From Phytopythium helicoides (Eukaryota > Oomycota > Peronosporomycetes > Pythiales > Pythiaceae): DNA of 64,000 nt. Every line of letters starts with the position of its first letter. Positions within the stretch are counted from its first letter, which is position 1. The position numbers and the translations under genes are program-made. Location: contig JANFNE010000066.1 in assembly GCA_024867545.1 (NCBI GenBank), positions 62,001 through 126,000 of the forward strand, written 5' to 3'. This document shows, piece by piece, positions 26,908 through 39,290 of the stretch. The notes beneath the pieces were generated by a model. It did not search any database. It saw only the letters and a program-made list of their open reading frames with translations, and was not told where the DNA came from.

Positions 26908-27963
26908 GAGCCCGCCGCCGGCCTGGACGAGCGACTCCCGGGGCCGGTACGTCTCCGCCGGCGCGCCAGCCGCTCACCGCAGCTCCGGACCGAGCCTGAC
27001 GCCGTGTATGCGCGCCGCTCCCGCCCCGACCGGCAGCATGGAAGCCGTGCGCGCGCTGCTGCGGCCGCCGAGCGCCAGCGGACACGCGCGAGCGCAGCCG
27101 CCGGACGAGCCGCTCGAGTGGACGCAGCCCTCATCCACGCGCGTGCGCGCCAGGCCCAGCAGCCTCTACGGCCGCGTGCGCGCCAGCCCCACGTTCCCGC
27201 TCAGCCGCCGCGGACAGCCAGGCGCAGATGGAGACGCGGACGGAAGGATACGCGGCGCGACGAGCCGAGCAGCGTCCAAGGAGCGCCGAGTCCAGCGCGA
27301 CGAGGAGGCCGACGCACAGGATGAAGCGAGCGCGGCGATCAGGCTCGGCGCGTTCGGAGAAGTGGCCGACATGACGCTCGAGACCGTCAACTTTCTCATC
27401 CGAGTGCTTGAAGACGTGCGCGCTGTGGAAGCCAACGAGTCACCTCCTGTCGCCAGTGCTGACGCGCGAGTGCTATGTTGGAACAGAGGAGGCACGAACT
27501 CATGGATAGCGGTAGTGGCGGTAGCGTGCGCTCGAGCAGGACCGTCGAAGCGAGAGCAGCGCCTCAGAGTTCTGATCGAGAGGTGTGTGTGCGCGTTGCA
27601 TGGATTGCTGCAGAAGTCACAACACCTGACGGGTGCATGCAACAATAGGTCTGGGCTGTTCGCACAGATGCGCAGGAGGCGATCGAAGATATGGCCTCGT
27701 CCGAGCGTGCACCAGCGTCATCTCCGCGCCAGCTCCCTCGCGTGCATTCTTATGAAGCGCTTGTGCGGCTCGAAGGGATTCTCGAGTCGCGGCATCAGCA
27801 GCTCATGCAGGAAGGGCTCGGTGATATTTTGCACGACCATGAATACGACCTCGCGACCAGCCTCGTCCCGATGGACGACATCCAAGACGAAGTCAAGCGA
27901 GTGTACACCTCGCTGCACGCTGATGCAGTGGAAGATTCCAATGATATGAGTCGGAGCCGGTGA
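26908..27963 (+). CDS. unknown multi-exon protein with helical C-terminus
   Basis: The first exon opens at ATG 26908 (MSPPPAWTSDSRGRY) and encodes an Arg/Ala/Pro-rich disordered region, then EVADMTLETVNFLIRVLEDV. The last exon begins near 27649, after an AATAG acceptor, and encodes EAIEDMASSERAP then VRLEGILESRHQQLMQEGLG, ending at 27963. At least one intervening exon (about 27480-27585, LEQRRHELMDSGSGGS) lies in a different frame, so two introns are likely; I could not fix their borders. No domain is recognised. It is divergent from the RAD23-like gene with 165 bases between starts. Confidence 0.5.
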
Positions 27964-28232
27964 CGCGATACGATTTTTGCTGCTCCATATCTTGCTTGAA
28001 GATCGCAATCCCGCTTTTTTTCCTCCAGAACGAACAATTGTTAAGAACTATCAAGTCATTTTGCCTCCATCCATCTTGGAAATCTCGCCGTCTTTCAGCT
28101 GATTTGCGCTCACCGATGCTGCGTGTCATGTTCTGTGGCTCGTCTAGCGTAGTAGTTGACGTGCTTGTGTTGTTGGGCTGCAGAATCACTTGTCAATTGT
28201 CCACCCTTTGACACAAACAGTGAAGCATCGTG

Positions 28233-28754
28233 ATGAAGTTGGTAATTGGAGTCGCACAAGCATCGATGCTGGTGCTGCTATTTTCCCCAAAAGTGGCGGC
28301 GCGATACTTGCGTGGGGAAGACGGAGCTGCAATTGAGGTCAAGCACGAGATTTCTTTGCCGCCAACTATTGAGATGCACGAAGATACCGAGGCATGCGAG
28401 CCAGAAGCACTATCAAGTCATACGGATCTGGAAGCAGAAAGCATAGCCGATCGATTGGATGAATCTGCCTCTACCCATACCGAGATCACTGTCGAGGTGC
28501 ACGACCATGGACAAGCAAATGAACCACTTCGACAGGTATACGAGGAACGATTGGTCTCGCGACGACGTCGAGGACCCTCTCACCGAAGCATGGAGTACGA
28601 ACACGTATCATATCGTCATCCCTTGCAGGAGTGGTACATACTTGATCCCGTCAACCTCGAGCGCGAAAACTATCATGGTCACCCCTACGGGCAGCTTTAT
28701 GGCGACTACGGAGAGCCAGTGATGCTGCCCACGGGTTATTATGGATGGTGGTGA
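28233..28754 (+). CDS. candidate RxLR-EER secreted effector-like protein
   Basis: From ATG 28233 the 173-residue product begins with a hydrophobic signal peptide (MKLVIGVAQASMLVLLFSPK). RYLRGED follows immediately after the predicted cleavage site (VAA/RY), and EER occurs later in VYEERLVSRRRRG (about residue 107). In Phytophthora and relatives RxLR plus a downstream EER marks secreted proteins that may enter host cells; here the RxLR is unusually close to the cleavage point and the EER unusually far. The C-terminal 60 residues are Tyr/His/Pro-rich (GHPYGQLYGDYGEPVMLPTG) with no WY-fold signature. A cell-wall-associated secreted protein is an alternative. Confidence 0.55.
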   Translation: MKLVIGVAQASMLVLLFSPKVAARYLRGEDGAAIEVKHEISLPPTIEMHEDTEACEPEALSSHTDLEAESIADRLDESASTHTEITVEVHDHGQANEPLRQVYEERLVSRRRRGPSHRSMEYEHVSYRHPLQEWYILDPVNLERENYHGHPYGQLYGDYGEPVMLPTGYYGWW

Positions 28755-29052
28755 TGCCCTTCGACATGTGATCCATTCGCGTGGACTGTCGTGGTCAAGT
28801 ACGTACGTCAAGTGTTTGTCTGCATGTCGATGGTGAGTTAAGGCGAAATGGCTACTCTGACAGCTTCAACATGGTACTGATTGGCTGTCTCGCTGTGGCT
28901 CTTCATATTCCATCCAATAAAAACTCTTCGATCATCATGATTTCCGCCAATCACTTCCAACTGCATGGATCATGAAAGGTCGCGGCGGCTCGCCGATCCG
29001 ATCAATGCGCGAACAACGCGAAGTGCCGGCCTGAGCGCGCGCGCGACTGCCG

Positions 29053-32000
29053 ATGGAGGGCCTGATGTCGCCCGAAGAGCCAGCTGGAGGCCCCGTACTC
29101 GACCGCGTGGAGCAGAAGCGGCGCTTCGGCATGGACTGCGGCGACGCCATCCGCTTCGAGGCCGGCTCGTGGGCTCCGGGCGGCGAGCACGTGCGCAAGC
29201 TCACAGTGCGCAATGTGTCTCAACGCAGCCTCAAGTTCAAGTATGAGCTGCCGAGCACTAAGTTCTTCAGCATGGCCTTCCCTACCGTCATCACGCTCAG
29301 CTCGGGCATGCAGACGGTGCTCGACGTGACCTTCCGCCCTGTGCGGCTCGAGGAGTACGACGACTTCGTCGGCTTCCACGTGCACATCATCGAGGGCGGC
29401 GTGACTGCCACCAGCGGTCGATTTCGCATCCCTGTTACAGCTCGTATCGCGTCGCTTGCGGTGTCGTTGCCGCGTGGACTCGATTTTGGCTTCTGCCCGA
29501 CACGCGAGGACACGCACCAGACTTTCCAGTTGCACAACACGGGGCAACTTGATGCACTATTTGAGTGGAAAGTTGCAGGTTCGTGTTGACGGATGCTACA
29601 ATCCCTAGTAGTCGGTGAATTTATCTTATACTGGTAGGCGCTGGAGAGCACGGACAGCCGATCGTTATCAAACCAGGTGCAGGACGTGTGGCAGCAGGCA
29701 AGACAATCGAACTGACAGCCATTTTCAGCCCAACCACAGCTGCAGTATACGTCACGACAGCAATCTGTAACGTTAGAGTGAGTTGGGGAGGGGCGGTGTA
29801 GCCGTTGGTTGCACCAAAACTAATAGTATATATCCTAGGCGGACGTCCAGGGCGACACGACAGCTGTACCTCACGCTCAAGAGACGATGAAGGTCAGCGG
29901 AATTGGCAAGTTCACTCACATCTCGGCATCTGAAACAGAACTTAACTTTGGAGAAGCCCTTGTGGGGGCGCCGACAAGTACCAAGGCATCTCCGGGGCTT
30001 GCAGCGACGGAGAAAGAGCTGGTTTTGAGAAATCGATCGCTCGTCCGGGCATCTTACAGGATACAGAACGTCGAAAGTGATCATGACCCTGTATTCTTCT
30101 TCACACCGACAAGCGGAATTGTATCACCAGAATCTACAGTCACAATTAAGGTGCGGTATACACCACTCAGTGCCGGGACTTTCACCTGTGATCACTTTGA
30201 TATTGCCACACCGGGATCGAACGTTGTGCGAATAACCTGCAAAGGCCGTGCGATCGGACCGACAATCAGTATTTGGAAGAAAAATGCCGAGTCAAACTTT
30301 GTTTCAACGAGGTCCGTCAATTTCCAAGACGTTGCAATCGGTAAACAACCTGCAACTCGCGTTATCACCCTCCGGAATGAGTCTCCACTAGAGGTGTTGT
30401 ATCAGTTTGACGCTCAGGAGTGTGGTGTATTCCAGTTCGATCGCATCAATGGCCGAATACCGCCGTTTTTGGATCGAAATGTGACAATTACATTCTCCCC
30501 CTCACAAGCAGGCAATTTTTATCGGCGGTATTTTTTACTAATCCAAAACCAAACCACACAATTCGTTGACGTACTTGGCACTGGATATGATGACAAAACG
30601 CGGCCGTCTCCTTTTCAGCAGGCGCATATTGATGCCTATAGAATGCGGAGAGAAGCTGGACTCGGATTGCTATCACCAGATCAACTTGAGAATTATCAGC
30701 AAGACCACGGGGATGCGCTGTTTTTGAAAGGTGCTCTAAAACGTGCAAAAGAGAACGAGATGAGTCAGCAAGATAACTATATTTTGAATGGCTTGATTCC
30801 TGCACCTGCTGCGTTACAGACAAGGAGTGGCGAGGCCACACTTGCTGAGATAGAAGTTGCACACGAGTATTTTGTGAGTGTTGACGATAAGGGAAATCCG
30901 GTCGTCGTGGCTAGCCCACAATTTGACTTTGGCAACTGTGGCGTTGTCCAGTTCCCTTCTAAAAAGGTTCTGCAAGTCACCAACAACACGCACGGGAAAG
31001 TAACATGCTTATGGCGAGTCTCGACAGGAGCACTACTAGGCGATATCAACGGAAAGTTGAGTGCTGATCAAAAGACATTTCAGATATTTCCTGAGACGGC
31101 TGATATTGGAGCTGGCGAAACCACCGAGTTCCGTATCGCTTTTCAGCCAACTCAAATCAACACCTACTATTTCGCTGAGCTTGAAGGCTTTGTCTCATTT
31201 AAATCGAATCGAACGTTTCGGCTTGTTAACGTCGACACCTTTACGCCACCGTGGTGTGTGGTCACAAAAGTTTTTGGTAACACATTCTCTTCTCCAACTG
31301 AACAATTTTTGGCCAAGATCCGCTTTTGCTTGAGCAAGAACAAGGCTCATTTCCCGCCGTGTCATCTCGGCGACTGTGTATTCCAGACCCTTGCGATCGA
31401 AAATTCCAGCGATACACCAGCTCTGTTTGCGTTTGCCGACGATCCTAGCGAGGTCTTTCAATGTAAACCACAATGCGGATACATTCCGCCCAAATCTTTC
31501 CATTTGGTGGCAATTCGCTTCGCTCCTCGGCAAGTTCGGAGTTACTCTTATGCCATGCAATGCGTTGTAAACAACGCGTTCTCGAAACCAGAGGTGATTG
31601 AACTTACTGGTATTTGCTCCATTCCGCGTCTGGCTCTTCCGGAGTGTGTCAATACATCTGAAGCAGATGCTAGAATATACATCAAACCTACAGCCATTGG
31701 ATTACGTTCGCTGCGTCGAATTGAGATTTTGAACACATCTCGAGTACCGCTCGTGTTCAAGTGGCAACTACCACAGAAGTACCAGGATATTTTCCAAGTC
31801 CGTCCAAAGCTTGGTCGTCTGAACGGCTGTGAGTCGATATTAATCGAGTGCATGTTCGTACCGAATGAGATACGTGAGTACTTGAGTCGCTTTGTACTCA
31901 CCGTGAAATCCATTAGCCTGCCACTACAGGAGAGCAAAAAAACGCACCACACCCTCTCTATTCCCCCTTTACAAGAGCTTGCTGTGCGAGTGGTGACCAA

Positions 32001-34851
32001 GGGAACTATAGGTGCCATCCGGTTCCATCCTGAAAATCTCGTTTTTGAAACGATTTTGGTCAATACAGCGAGTCAACTCCATTTTCACCTCGAAAACACA
32101 GCTGACTGCGATCTTATCTACCGCCTTGAGCCCGAACTCGTATCGACCAATAGTTCACAGGAAACCAAAAATTACATGCAAGGCTGCTCGACTTCAGCAC
32201 CTGCAGCGTTGACGTTCTCCGAGATTCGCGGATGCATCCCAGCCCAATCGAAAAAGAAAATTGCTGTCACATTTTTACCAGCTCTTGCTGGCACATTTAA
32301 ATTTAACGTCTCATGTGTAATTGGCGATGAAACCTCGTCTCTGGTGCTACATCGATGGGATTTCCCAAAGTTTTTGGAGGCTTCATGCACTATTAGTGGC
32401 GATGCCTCATTTCCAACGATCGAAATCCAAGACCTCCGCGTTCCAGGAACTCCACCGCATTTAGCTTGGGAGCAATTTCAGTGCAATAACATCAACAAAT
32501 TCATGGCAGCGCCATTGTTGGGAGTAGACGAAGAAGAACAACCGAAAGATCGTCCGAAGTCGTCCAATGGAGCCGAACAGCCAGAGCTCCCGTCAGCGAG
32601 AGACATCCCGGCTCACCATCGGCACTTCGTGCTACCATTCTCCCCTGCACCCCTCGGAAGCCCTCCTGAGCAAGCCTTTTTTCTGCTTCGGAATCCTGGT
32701 AACCTGATTGTGGATTTCTCATTGCGGCTCCCAAAAGAAGGGAATGTCGAGATTGAGCACTGGGCTGAAACTGGGGCTCCATCTCCTGAGGAGGTGCGCA
32801 CAAATGCAATCATTGACACGAAAATCTTCGGTATTTCTCCTCGAAAAGCTACGCTCCTACCTCAGCAAAGCGTTCTGCTTACTCTGAGTTACTCTTACTC
32901 TTCCCAGTTATATAATGGAAGTCATGACCTCCCTATTCGGCTTGAAGTCAACAAGGGGAAACAAATTATCTTTGAGCTCCACGGGAAGACATTGTCACCT
33001 CGAGAGCCGAAACTCTTTGTCCCGAGCCACATCTTCTATCTGTCACCAGTCATGATTGGTGAGTTCCGACGCAGTCTACCCGTTCCAGAGCACGCTAATT
33101 CGTTCGGGAAGGATTATGACGGTCGGAATCTCATTCATTCGCTAATGCACGCAAACAATAGTGGCCAAGGAGGGCCACCTGTTCAGCAGATTCAGGTTTT
33201 CAACAGAGGAGACAGCGCGTTCCGCTTGGATGTTGGAAGCAATTCCTTTGATCGTGTAAATGCTGATAGTTATGGATACCCTGTGCTTTCGTGTCAAGCT
33301 ACTTCAGAAATTGTGCCAGCCAAGAGCTCCATCTATATCGATGTCATCTTCAATCCTATTGAGGCTAAGACAGTGCGCACAGACCTCATATTGAAAGCGA
33401 ACGGTCTAATGGGACGAGCATACAAGGAAGCCGTTATGATCACTATTGTAGCATCAGCTTATCATCCAAAGCAGTGGACTCTTCACCATATACGTCAAGA
33501 ACAGTTTCTCACATTCCCAGTGCCGAGAAAGCAACTTGTGGGCGTACCGAATCGATCTGCGAGGTTTGCCATGGACTCAGTCGAATTTAACCACGTGCCA
33601 ACGAACTCACAGCTTCATCGACTACTGATCTTCAAGAACGAAAGTCCTCGAGAGTCACCAAGCTCGTGCTCGCTTACATATCAATGGGATTTATCTCATC
33701 CACTCGTAGCAAGCGGTACTGTAACGTTCTCTCCTCCCAAGGGCGAGTTAGCTCCTGGTGAGAAAGTCCTTTTCCGCGTCTCGCTTCACACAACTAGCGC
33801 TGCTATCGTCGTAAACCATAGTGTTGCATGCTTAATCACGTACATCGATCCGGTAGTCTTCCCCATCAATGGAGGAAACCAACATGGCATCTCCAATGGT
33901 CGGAAAGACCCAGCGCCTCGCACTTCAGTCATCCACCGATCGACTGCAACACAAGAAGCGTCAACGCTCGACGGCTCGCGAAGCCCTACCAAGACCAACC
34001 AACTGTTAAACCTTACCCAGCGAAGCACAATCGAAGATGACGGCCGGAAGCACTTGTCTTCCTCTAAGCGATCGGGGAGACGGAAGCACACGAATAAATC
34101 AGCTCGTTCCGATGTCCAAGTGGAAGAGGCTGTAGTGACGTCGATTCCCGACAAGTCTGACCCTGTATTTGTACATATTTATGCACACGTTCTACCTGAT
34201 GAAGTGTTTGAAAAAGTTTATCCCCGTCAAGTTATTGAGCGAATGCCTCTTCCTTCTTCAGAGTGCTCGCTTACAGAGGTATCTTCACCTCCTTCCCCTT
34301 CCCAGGGTTTATGCAGCACAAGGGCGGCCTTAGCGACCTCATCAAGGTCTATAAAGACCCCGGGAACTCCAGCACTAAGGAAAAAAAGTGTATCAAGTGG
34401 GGTATCACACGCAGACCATGATCCGGCCAAGTCCCTCGAGGTGGTAGAGGATGTACTTGAAGCACTTGTTGTGGACACTCTAAATTGCAGCAGCGTGCGA
34501 AGTGCAGTGAGTGAACAGCTCCGCCCAATGTCTCGAGTTGAGCATGCCCTTGTTCACAGTAAAACTGGTGCCGTCAATCAAAGACAGCTCATATTCCCGC
34601 ACGCCCGTAAAAGCAACGACTGCCAGTCAATTCTTGGCGGCATCATTGAAAACACGGTGTCTAACGTGTTGCAAGAGCTTTTTCACGGAGATTTGGAGAG
34701 CGAGCTTCTGTGTCTCCCTCGCAAGGCTGTATTCCCTGGCAGGACCAAGCGGAAGGAAGGGAGTCCACGAACTTCAAAGTCGGTAGCGTTGCAGGTTCAT
34801 CGTCTATTTTGCAAATACAGTATCGAGAGGAACGGCATCACACGTCAGTAG
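29053..34851 (+). CDS. cilia- and flagella-associated protein 65 (CFAP65/CCDC108) type
   Basis: Three exons (29053-29578, 29638-29777, 29839-34851; introns of 59 and 61 bp) give 1,892 residues, the size of CFAP65. The whole protein is made of ASH/MSP-type immunoglobulin-like modules, each with an F-x-P-x-x-x-x-x-Y/F string: VTFRPVRLEEYDDFVGFHVH, VRYTPLSAGTFTCDHFDI, IAFQPTQINTYYFAEL, IRFAPRQVRSYSYAMQC. A charged Ser/Arg linker lies near residue 1400 and the final about 120 residues form a helical tail. CFAP65 sits on the central pair apparatus of motile axonemes. In an oomycete this should be expressed in sporangia and zoospores. The gene ends 36 bases from the convergent deoxyhypusine synthase. 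Confidence 0.88.
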
Positions 34852-34887
34852 AGGGAGGCAGCCCGCTTATTCAGAGGCCGTATCCGA

Positions 34888-36150
34888 CTACTCACGCTTC
34901 CTCTGCTCGTGGAAATCCTTAGCAAAAGTCTCGGCCACAATGAGCGGAAAGACGAGAGTGGCGTCACAGTAGAGCTTCACTGGCTTGGATTCGAGTCGCA
35001 TCTTGCCCCACGAGATCGCTTCGTCAGGGCGAGCACCAGCATCGCTGCCATCAAACTCTTGGCCCGTGTTGATAAACACGCCAAAGTCAGCTCCATTTCG
35101 CATAAGGTTGGCGTTCAGGATGTGATGCTTCACTACACCGCCGCCGAGGATGATGACACCTGTCTTGGGTGCCCGAATCGCCTGGTCATTCATGCGGCGA
35201 ATATCGCTGGCAATGTCGAGGACAAGACCCTCCTTTCGGTACGAGTGAAAGTAGATCATGTCACCAATCGAGCCGTCCGTGAGCGCCGGGCAGAACACCG
35301 GGATGTTGTTTTTGTAACACCAGTAGTACACCGAGTCCTCGTTGTTGATCTCTTTGCCGAGGCGATGGATCATCGTCGACGGAGACCACACCGTACCCTG
35401 TGTCTTCTGCTCCTCGAGCATGGCATCCAAGATTGGGTTCATAAAGTCCTCGAACTTGCAGTAGTTGTCGTTCGGCACCAGCAGGTTGCCGATGCGGTTG
35501 ATCCCGCGACGACGAAGTGCCTCACCCTTGAGGTGAAAGTCGCCGACATACGTCGGCGCGAGGCATTTGATAAAGTCTTCTTCAATACCACCCGCGGTCG
35601 ACACGATGACGTCCACGAGGCGATGCTGGGCCAGGAAGCGCAGCGTCTCGCGCAGACCGCTCGAGATGAGGTTGGACGTGTAGCCGAGGAAGATCTTGGC
35701 CTTGACCTGCGCGCGGAACGCCGGGTCCTTCTTCTCCTCATCATGCTCGTCCTCTGCGATCGGTTCGTCGCTGAGGCGCCACTTGCGCTGCAACCACCCG
35801 GCACTCGTCAGCAACTGCGCATTCGTGATCTAATGCAGCTGGTCGCCAACGCACCATGCGCTTGATCTCCTCGATGGCCTCGCCCAGGTTGGTGCCCTGG
35901 TAGCCCATGGTCAAGTACGCCTTCATGATCTCGCCGTAGTCCACGCCCTGGTTGAAGTCGTAGCTGTTCGCACAAAAGCGCGTGAGAGTCGGTCGTGAGC
36001 CACCCCTTAGCCGACTAGCAGCAGCCGAACGCACCCGCGCACTTGCGCGCACTTGCCCTCCAGGTCCTCCGAGCGCACGAGCACCGCGGCCTGCGCCACC
36101 TGCGGCGGCTCGTGCTCCGCGTCAAGCGCTGGGGTCGTCAAGGAGCTCAT
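34888..36150 (-). CDS. deoxyhypusine synthase
   Basis: Three exons (36150-36035, 35963-35855, 35814-34888) with introns of 71 and 40 bp give 383 residues, the usual length. Splicing restores [12 protein letters not shown] and [22 protein letters not shown]. The NAD-binding and active-site blocks are present: [114 protein letters not shown] (with the catalytic Lys of SWGK). The enzyme transfers the aminobutyl group of spermidine to a Lys of eIF5A, the first step of hypusine formation in the cytosol. The second intron, at 40 bp, is unusually short. The frame is open 5' of 36150, so a longer N-terminus is possible. Confidence 0.92.
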
Positions 36151-37300
36151 GGCTCGAGTGGCAGCAGCAGTCAGGGGCAATGGAGCAATGCTGCAAGTGA
36201 CGTCCATAGCTCTTGGCATGGGTGGCGCTCGTGCGACATGGGGCGTCTGATCAGGCACCTTCACGCGACATCCGAGTGATAGCTTCAGGTCCTGTGGACT
36301 CTGCCCATGATCACATGGCAACAATTGAGCTCACTGCGGGCACGCAAGGCCAGCGCATAGAAGCGAAATGCAGGCTTGTTGGGTGAGAGCCTCGCTGACA
36401 AGACGGAGGATCAGTCAAAGGTCGAGCCTGGACGGGTTTTTCGAGAGAATACTTGGAGCCCTGACCCTAGGCTTTCTCGTCCTGAAAATGTACTTGACAC
36501 CTTCACTGCGAGCGAAGGCCTCAGTTGGATGATTTCCTCGGCCAACACCTTCGAACGAGTCGCCAAGCAGCGTCAGCAACAACGAAAACACTTTGAGCTG
36601 GGCGTTGACTATGTCCTCAACATGAAAATCCTAAAATGCTGTTCACTCCATTCGCACGCCGTATCCATCGCCCAGCGTTGACCACGATCATTCCAATGTA
36701 TACATATCAACTTCACGCTACCATTGCTCCTCGATAGCAAAGGCTCTAGCTTCCTATCTCATCGAATGAGTCGCAACACCCTCAACTCCAAGTCGCCGTT
36801 TTCTCCTGTACTATTGGAAAGTCTTGCCTCACTTCGAGGGTTTTGCGCTCCCCGGAGTCTGCTGCAACTTTACTGCAACTTTGCAAGTTGAACTCGACCG
36901 TACACGATTGTGCTAAATAGAGCGCTTCCAAGTTGCCGTTTTCAAACTTTCAAAGCCGAGAAAGTTCATGCGGCTCGGCCGCCTGCTTGCGCTTGGCTAG
37001 CATTCTCAAGAAAGGCCGCGCCAGGACAGGCCATACTGCGCTCCACGCCACGCCCAGCATGCACGCCGACAAGGTCGCAGCTAGCTGGAGCATCGGCTTC
37101 CTTGGCCAAGAGGGAGCCACGAAGATTGGCAAAGGTAGACTACAACCTCAAGTCAAGTCCAAGCACTTCGTCATCATCCACGACTACCTGCTCGCGCTCC
37201 AGAGCAATCCAAGAAAGGCCAAGCACAACAAGATGTGAACGCCAGTAAGGCTCGCGCGGAGAACGTCTACGACAACAAGCTCAAGCACCTTTCACGTCGA
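36151..37300. other. gene-poor left flank of the tandem array
   Basis: No gene is recognised. An open stretch at 36376-36681 (101 residues, ending near FERVAKQRQQQRKHFELGVD) and a second near 37075-37240 (KSKHFVIIHDYLLALQSNP) look protein-like but match nothing I know; they may be relics. The array begins abruptly at about 37298. Confidence 0.3.
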
Positions 37301-37663
37301 GACCAAGAGCTGATCGCAAACATAGTGCAGCCTCGTTCACGTGTTCGAGCGCGAGAGCTTCTGAGAGCCCAACATCAACAGCTTGGTCATGTCCAGCCAG
37401 TATACCGACAAGAAGGACAAGGAGCGGCCCGAGGTGCTTGAGTGCTTGAGGGAGTCTCCAACAGCAACATATCCAAGGAAAGCTGGTAGCACTCAACCTG
37501 ACAAACAACGCCGCAGCGCCAAGATCCAAGAGGTCTCGGAGTATGTTACGAAGTGCTGCCTCAATCTCAAGGCGAGCAAAAGAAACGATGCAGCGGCCAG
37601 GAACTCAAACCAGAGCGACCTACCATCGCCCGCAACGACCGAGAGCTTTGCCACGACGATTCA

Positions 37664-37790
37664 AAAAACAAAACAAAACATACACACAAAAAAACAACAA
37701 CAACAACAACAAGAAAAAACAAAAAGCAAAAAAAACAAAACAAAACAAAAAGAAGAACAAACAAAAAGCAAACAAAAAAAAAAAAAAGTA
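37664..37790. repeat. A-rich CAA/CAAAA microsatellite (first of seven)
   Basis: A tract of (CAA)n, CAAAA and poly-A runs that recurs at the same place in every unit with different lengths (near 39743, 41790, 43976, 46167, 48394 and 50620). Length changes here account for part of the period differences. Confidence 0.85.
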
Positions 37791-38975
37791 GCTGGAAGAC
37801 GGTGCACCACCAGTCCAATGCACGATACGTACTCGTCAGTCATGGTTCGCCGTGCTTTGCGATACGTGGGAGGCGATGGACTTGCTGTTCCGCTTTTCCG
37901 ATTCTTGTTGATCTACATACACCCCGTTATCATCGTCGTTCCACTCGGGAGAAGCTCGTAACCTGATCGGAAGTCGCGACAAGGAGAGCCACCAGTTGAT
38001 TCCTCGCTCGAAGCGTACTGCACCAAACGCAGATTCTCATTCCACGAGAGTTGTTGGGCGGGAACTTGTGCACCGACAGTTGATGTTGTCGATCCTCCAA
38101 CTGCGCGTGCATATTTGTTTGTGGTTTCAGCTCCTAGTCTCGGGTCTACTTTTTCTCGGCTGCTTTCTTCAAGTTTACCGCCTGAGATCCAGGTTATCGT
38201 AGTCGGTGAGTGACACTCGGTTCCTTCCAAGTTGGTGTGAAGAATCTGAACTTCCGACTTTCGCGGCAACTCGTGACGCTTTCTACAAGCAGTGGGACGC
38301 CAACTCTTCCCGAACACCACTCTACTCTGCATACTTGCTGGAAAACTCGGTCAGCCACTGACCGTCGCGATTTGCAGAGGTCCTCATGCTCCGAGTGTAC
38401 TGGACTGGATATGCTTCTGTTCTTTTCTCTCTCTCTTTTTTTTTTTTTTTATCTTCTCCCACGCGCTCGACTTCATTCTGTTCCTGATTTGCCGGCAGTG
38501 GTTTTCGTGGTCATCGTCGGTCTGAACTCATTCTTCATCCTCTTCTTCCTCTCTCTCCTATGCTGTTTCGCTGTTTGTTTCTGCTTCTGTTTCTGCTTCT
38601 GGTGGTGCTGGTGCTGCTGTTGCTTGCCTGCTAACGCTAACCACATCGCTAGATACTCTCATTGTGATGCCGATGCCAAGTTCGCATGTCGAGACGCTCT
38701 TTGTCACCATCTTGACTGATTCCAATACTCCAATGTCACCGAGAGTCAGCTTCCGGGGTATTTCGTGAGGCTCTACTGGGCCACGCCGGTGATGGGGTTC
38801 ATGATCATCGAGTATTGATCGTACGCTCCCGACTCTTGGCTCTTAACTTTGTGCGTGTGGACGGACAGAATTGACAACTGCAGCAAACTTGACCTCACGA
38901 CGGACAAGCATCCCATCTCGCCCTGCTTGGCACAAACAAGTCGAAGCATCGCCGACAAGAATACCTACAGCAGTT

Positions 38976-39290
38976 GGATGGCGCGAATGAGGCGTCTGGC
39001 GATGAACATGGAACTCGCTGAGCATGTTGTTCCCGCGACAGACGATGAGTGGTGTGCACGCGCTTTTGGCCAATATGATCGTGGACGGCGCGCGCAAGGT
39101 GGCGGAAATGGGCCGCTTGATGGTGTGCACAATCCACCAATCGTTGCTGGATGTGTTCGTGTGTTCGTCGTGTTTGTCAGCATGCTGCCGGTGCTGCTTC
39201 TACCGGTGCTCCTCCTCCTCCTGCAGAAGCGCAGTAATGAGACGGTGCTCTTCGGCGACGTGAGTCCGCAAGCTCTGCACTTGGTGGGTT
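38976..39290 (+). pseudogene. PDR-type ABC ATPase remnant, unit 1
   Basis: Frame-shuffled pieces align with the second half of a PDR/ABCG nucleotide-binding domain: MRRLAMNMELAEHVV (family MKRLTIGVELA), then in another frame SGVHALLANMIVDGARKVAE and GRLMVCTIHQ (family SGLDARSAK-IMDGVRKVA-TGRT-VCTIHQ), then back in the first frame LLLLQKRSNETVLFGDVS (family LLLLKRGGETVFFGDLG). The Walker B LDEPT is replaced by PRQTM. Confidence 0.8.

Noticed and set aside
37620..38710. Phe/Cys-rich and Lys/Gln-rich ORFs in the array as membrane or nuclear proteins
   Set aside because: They are translations of T-, CT- and A-rich microsatellites and change length and frame between units.
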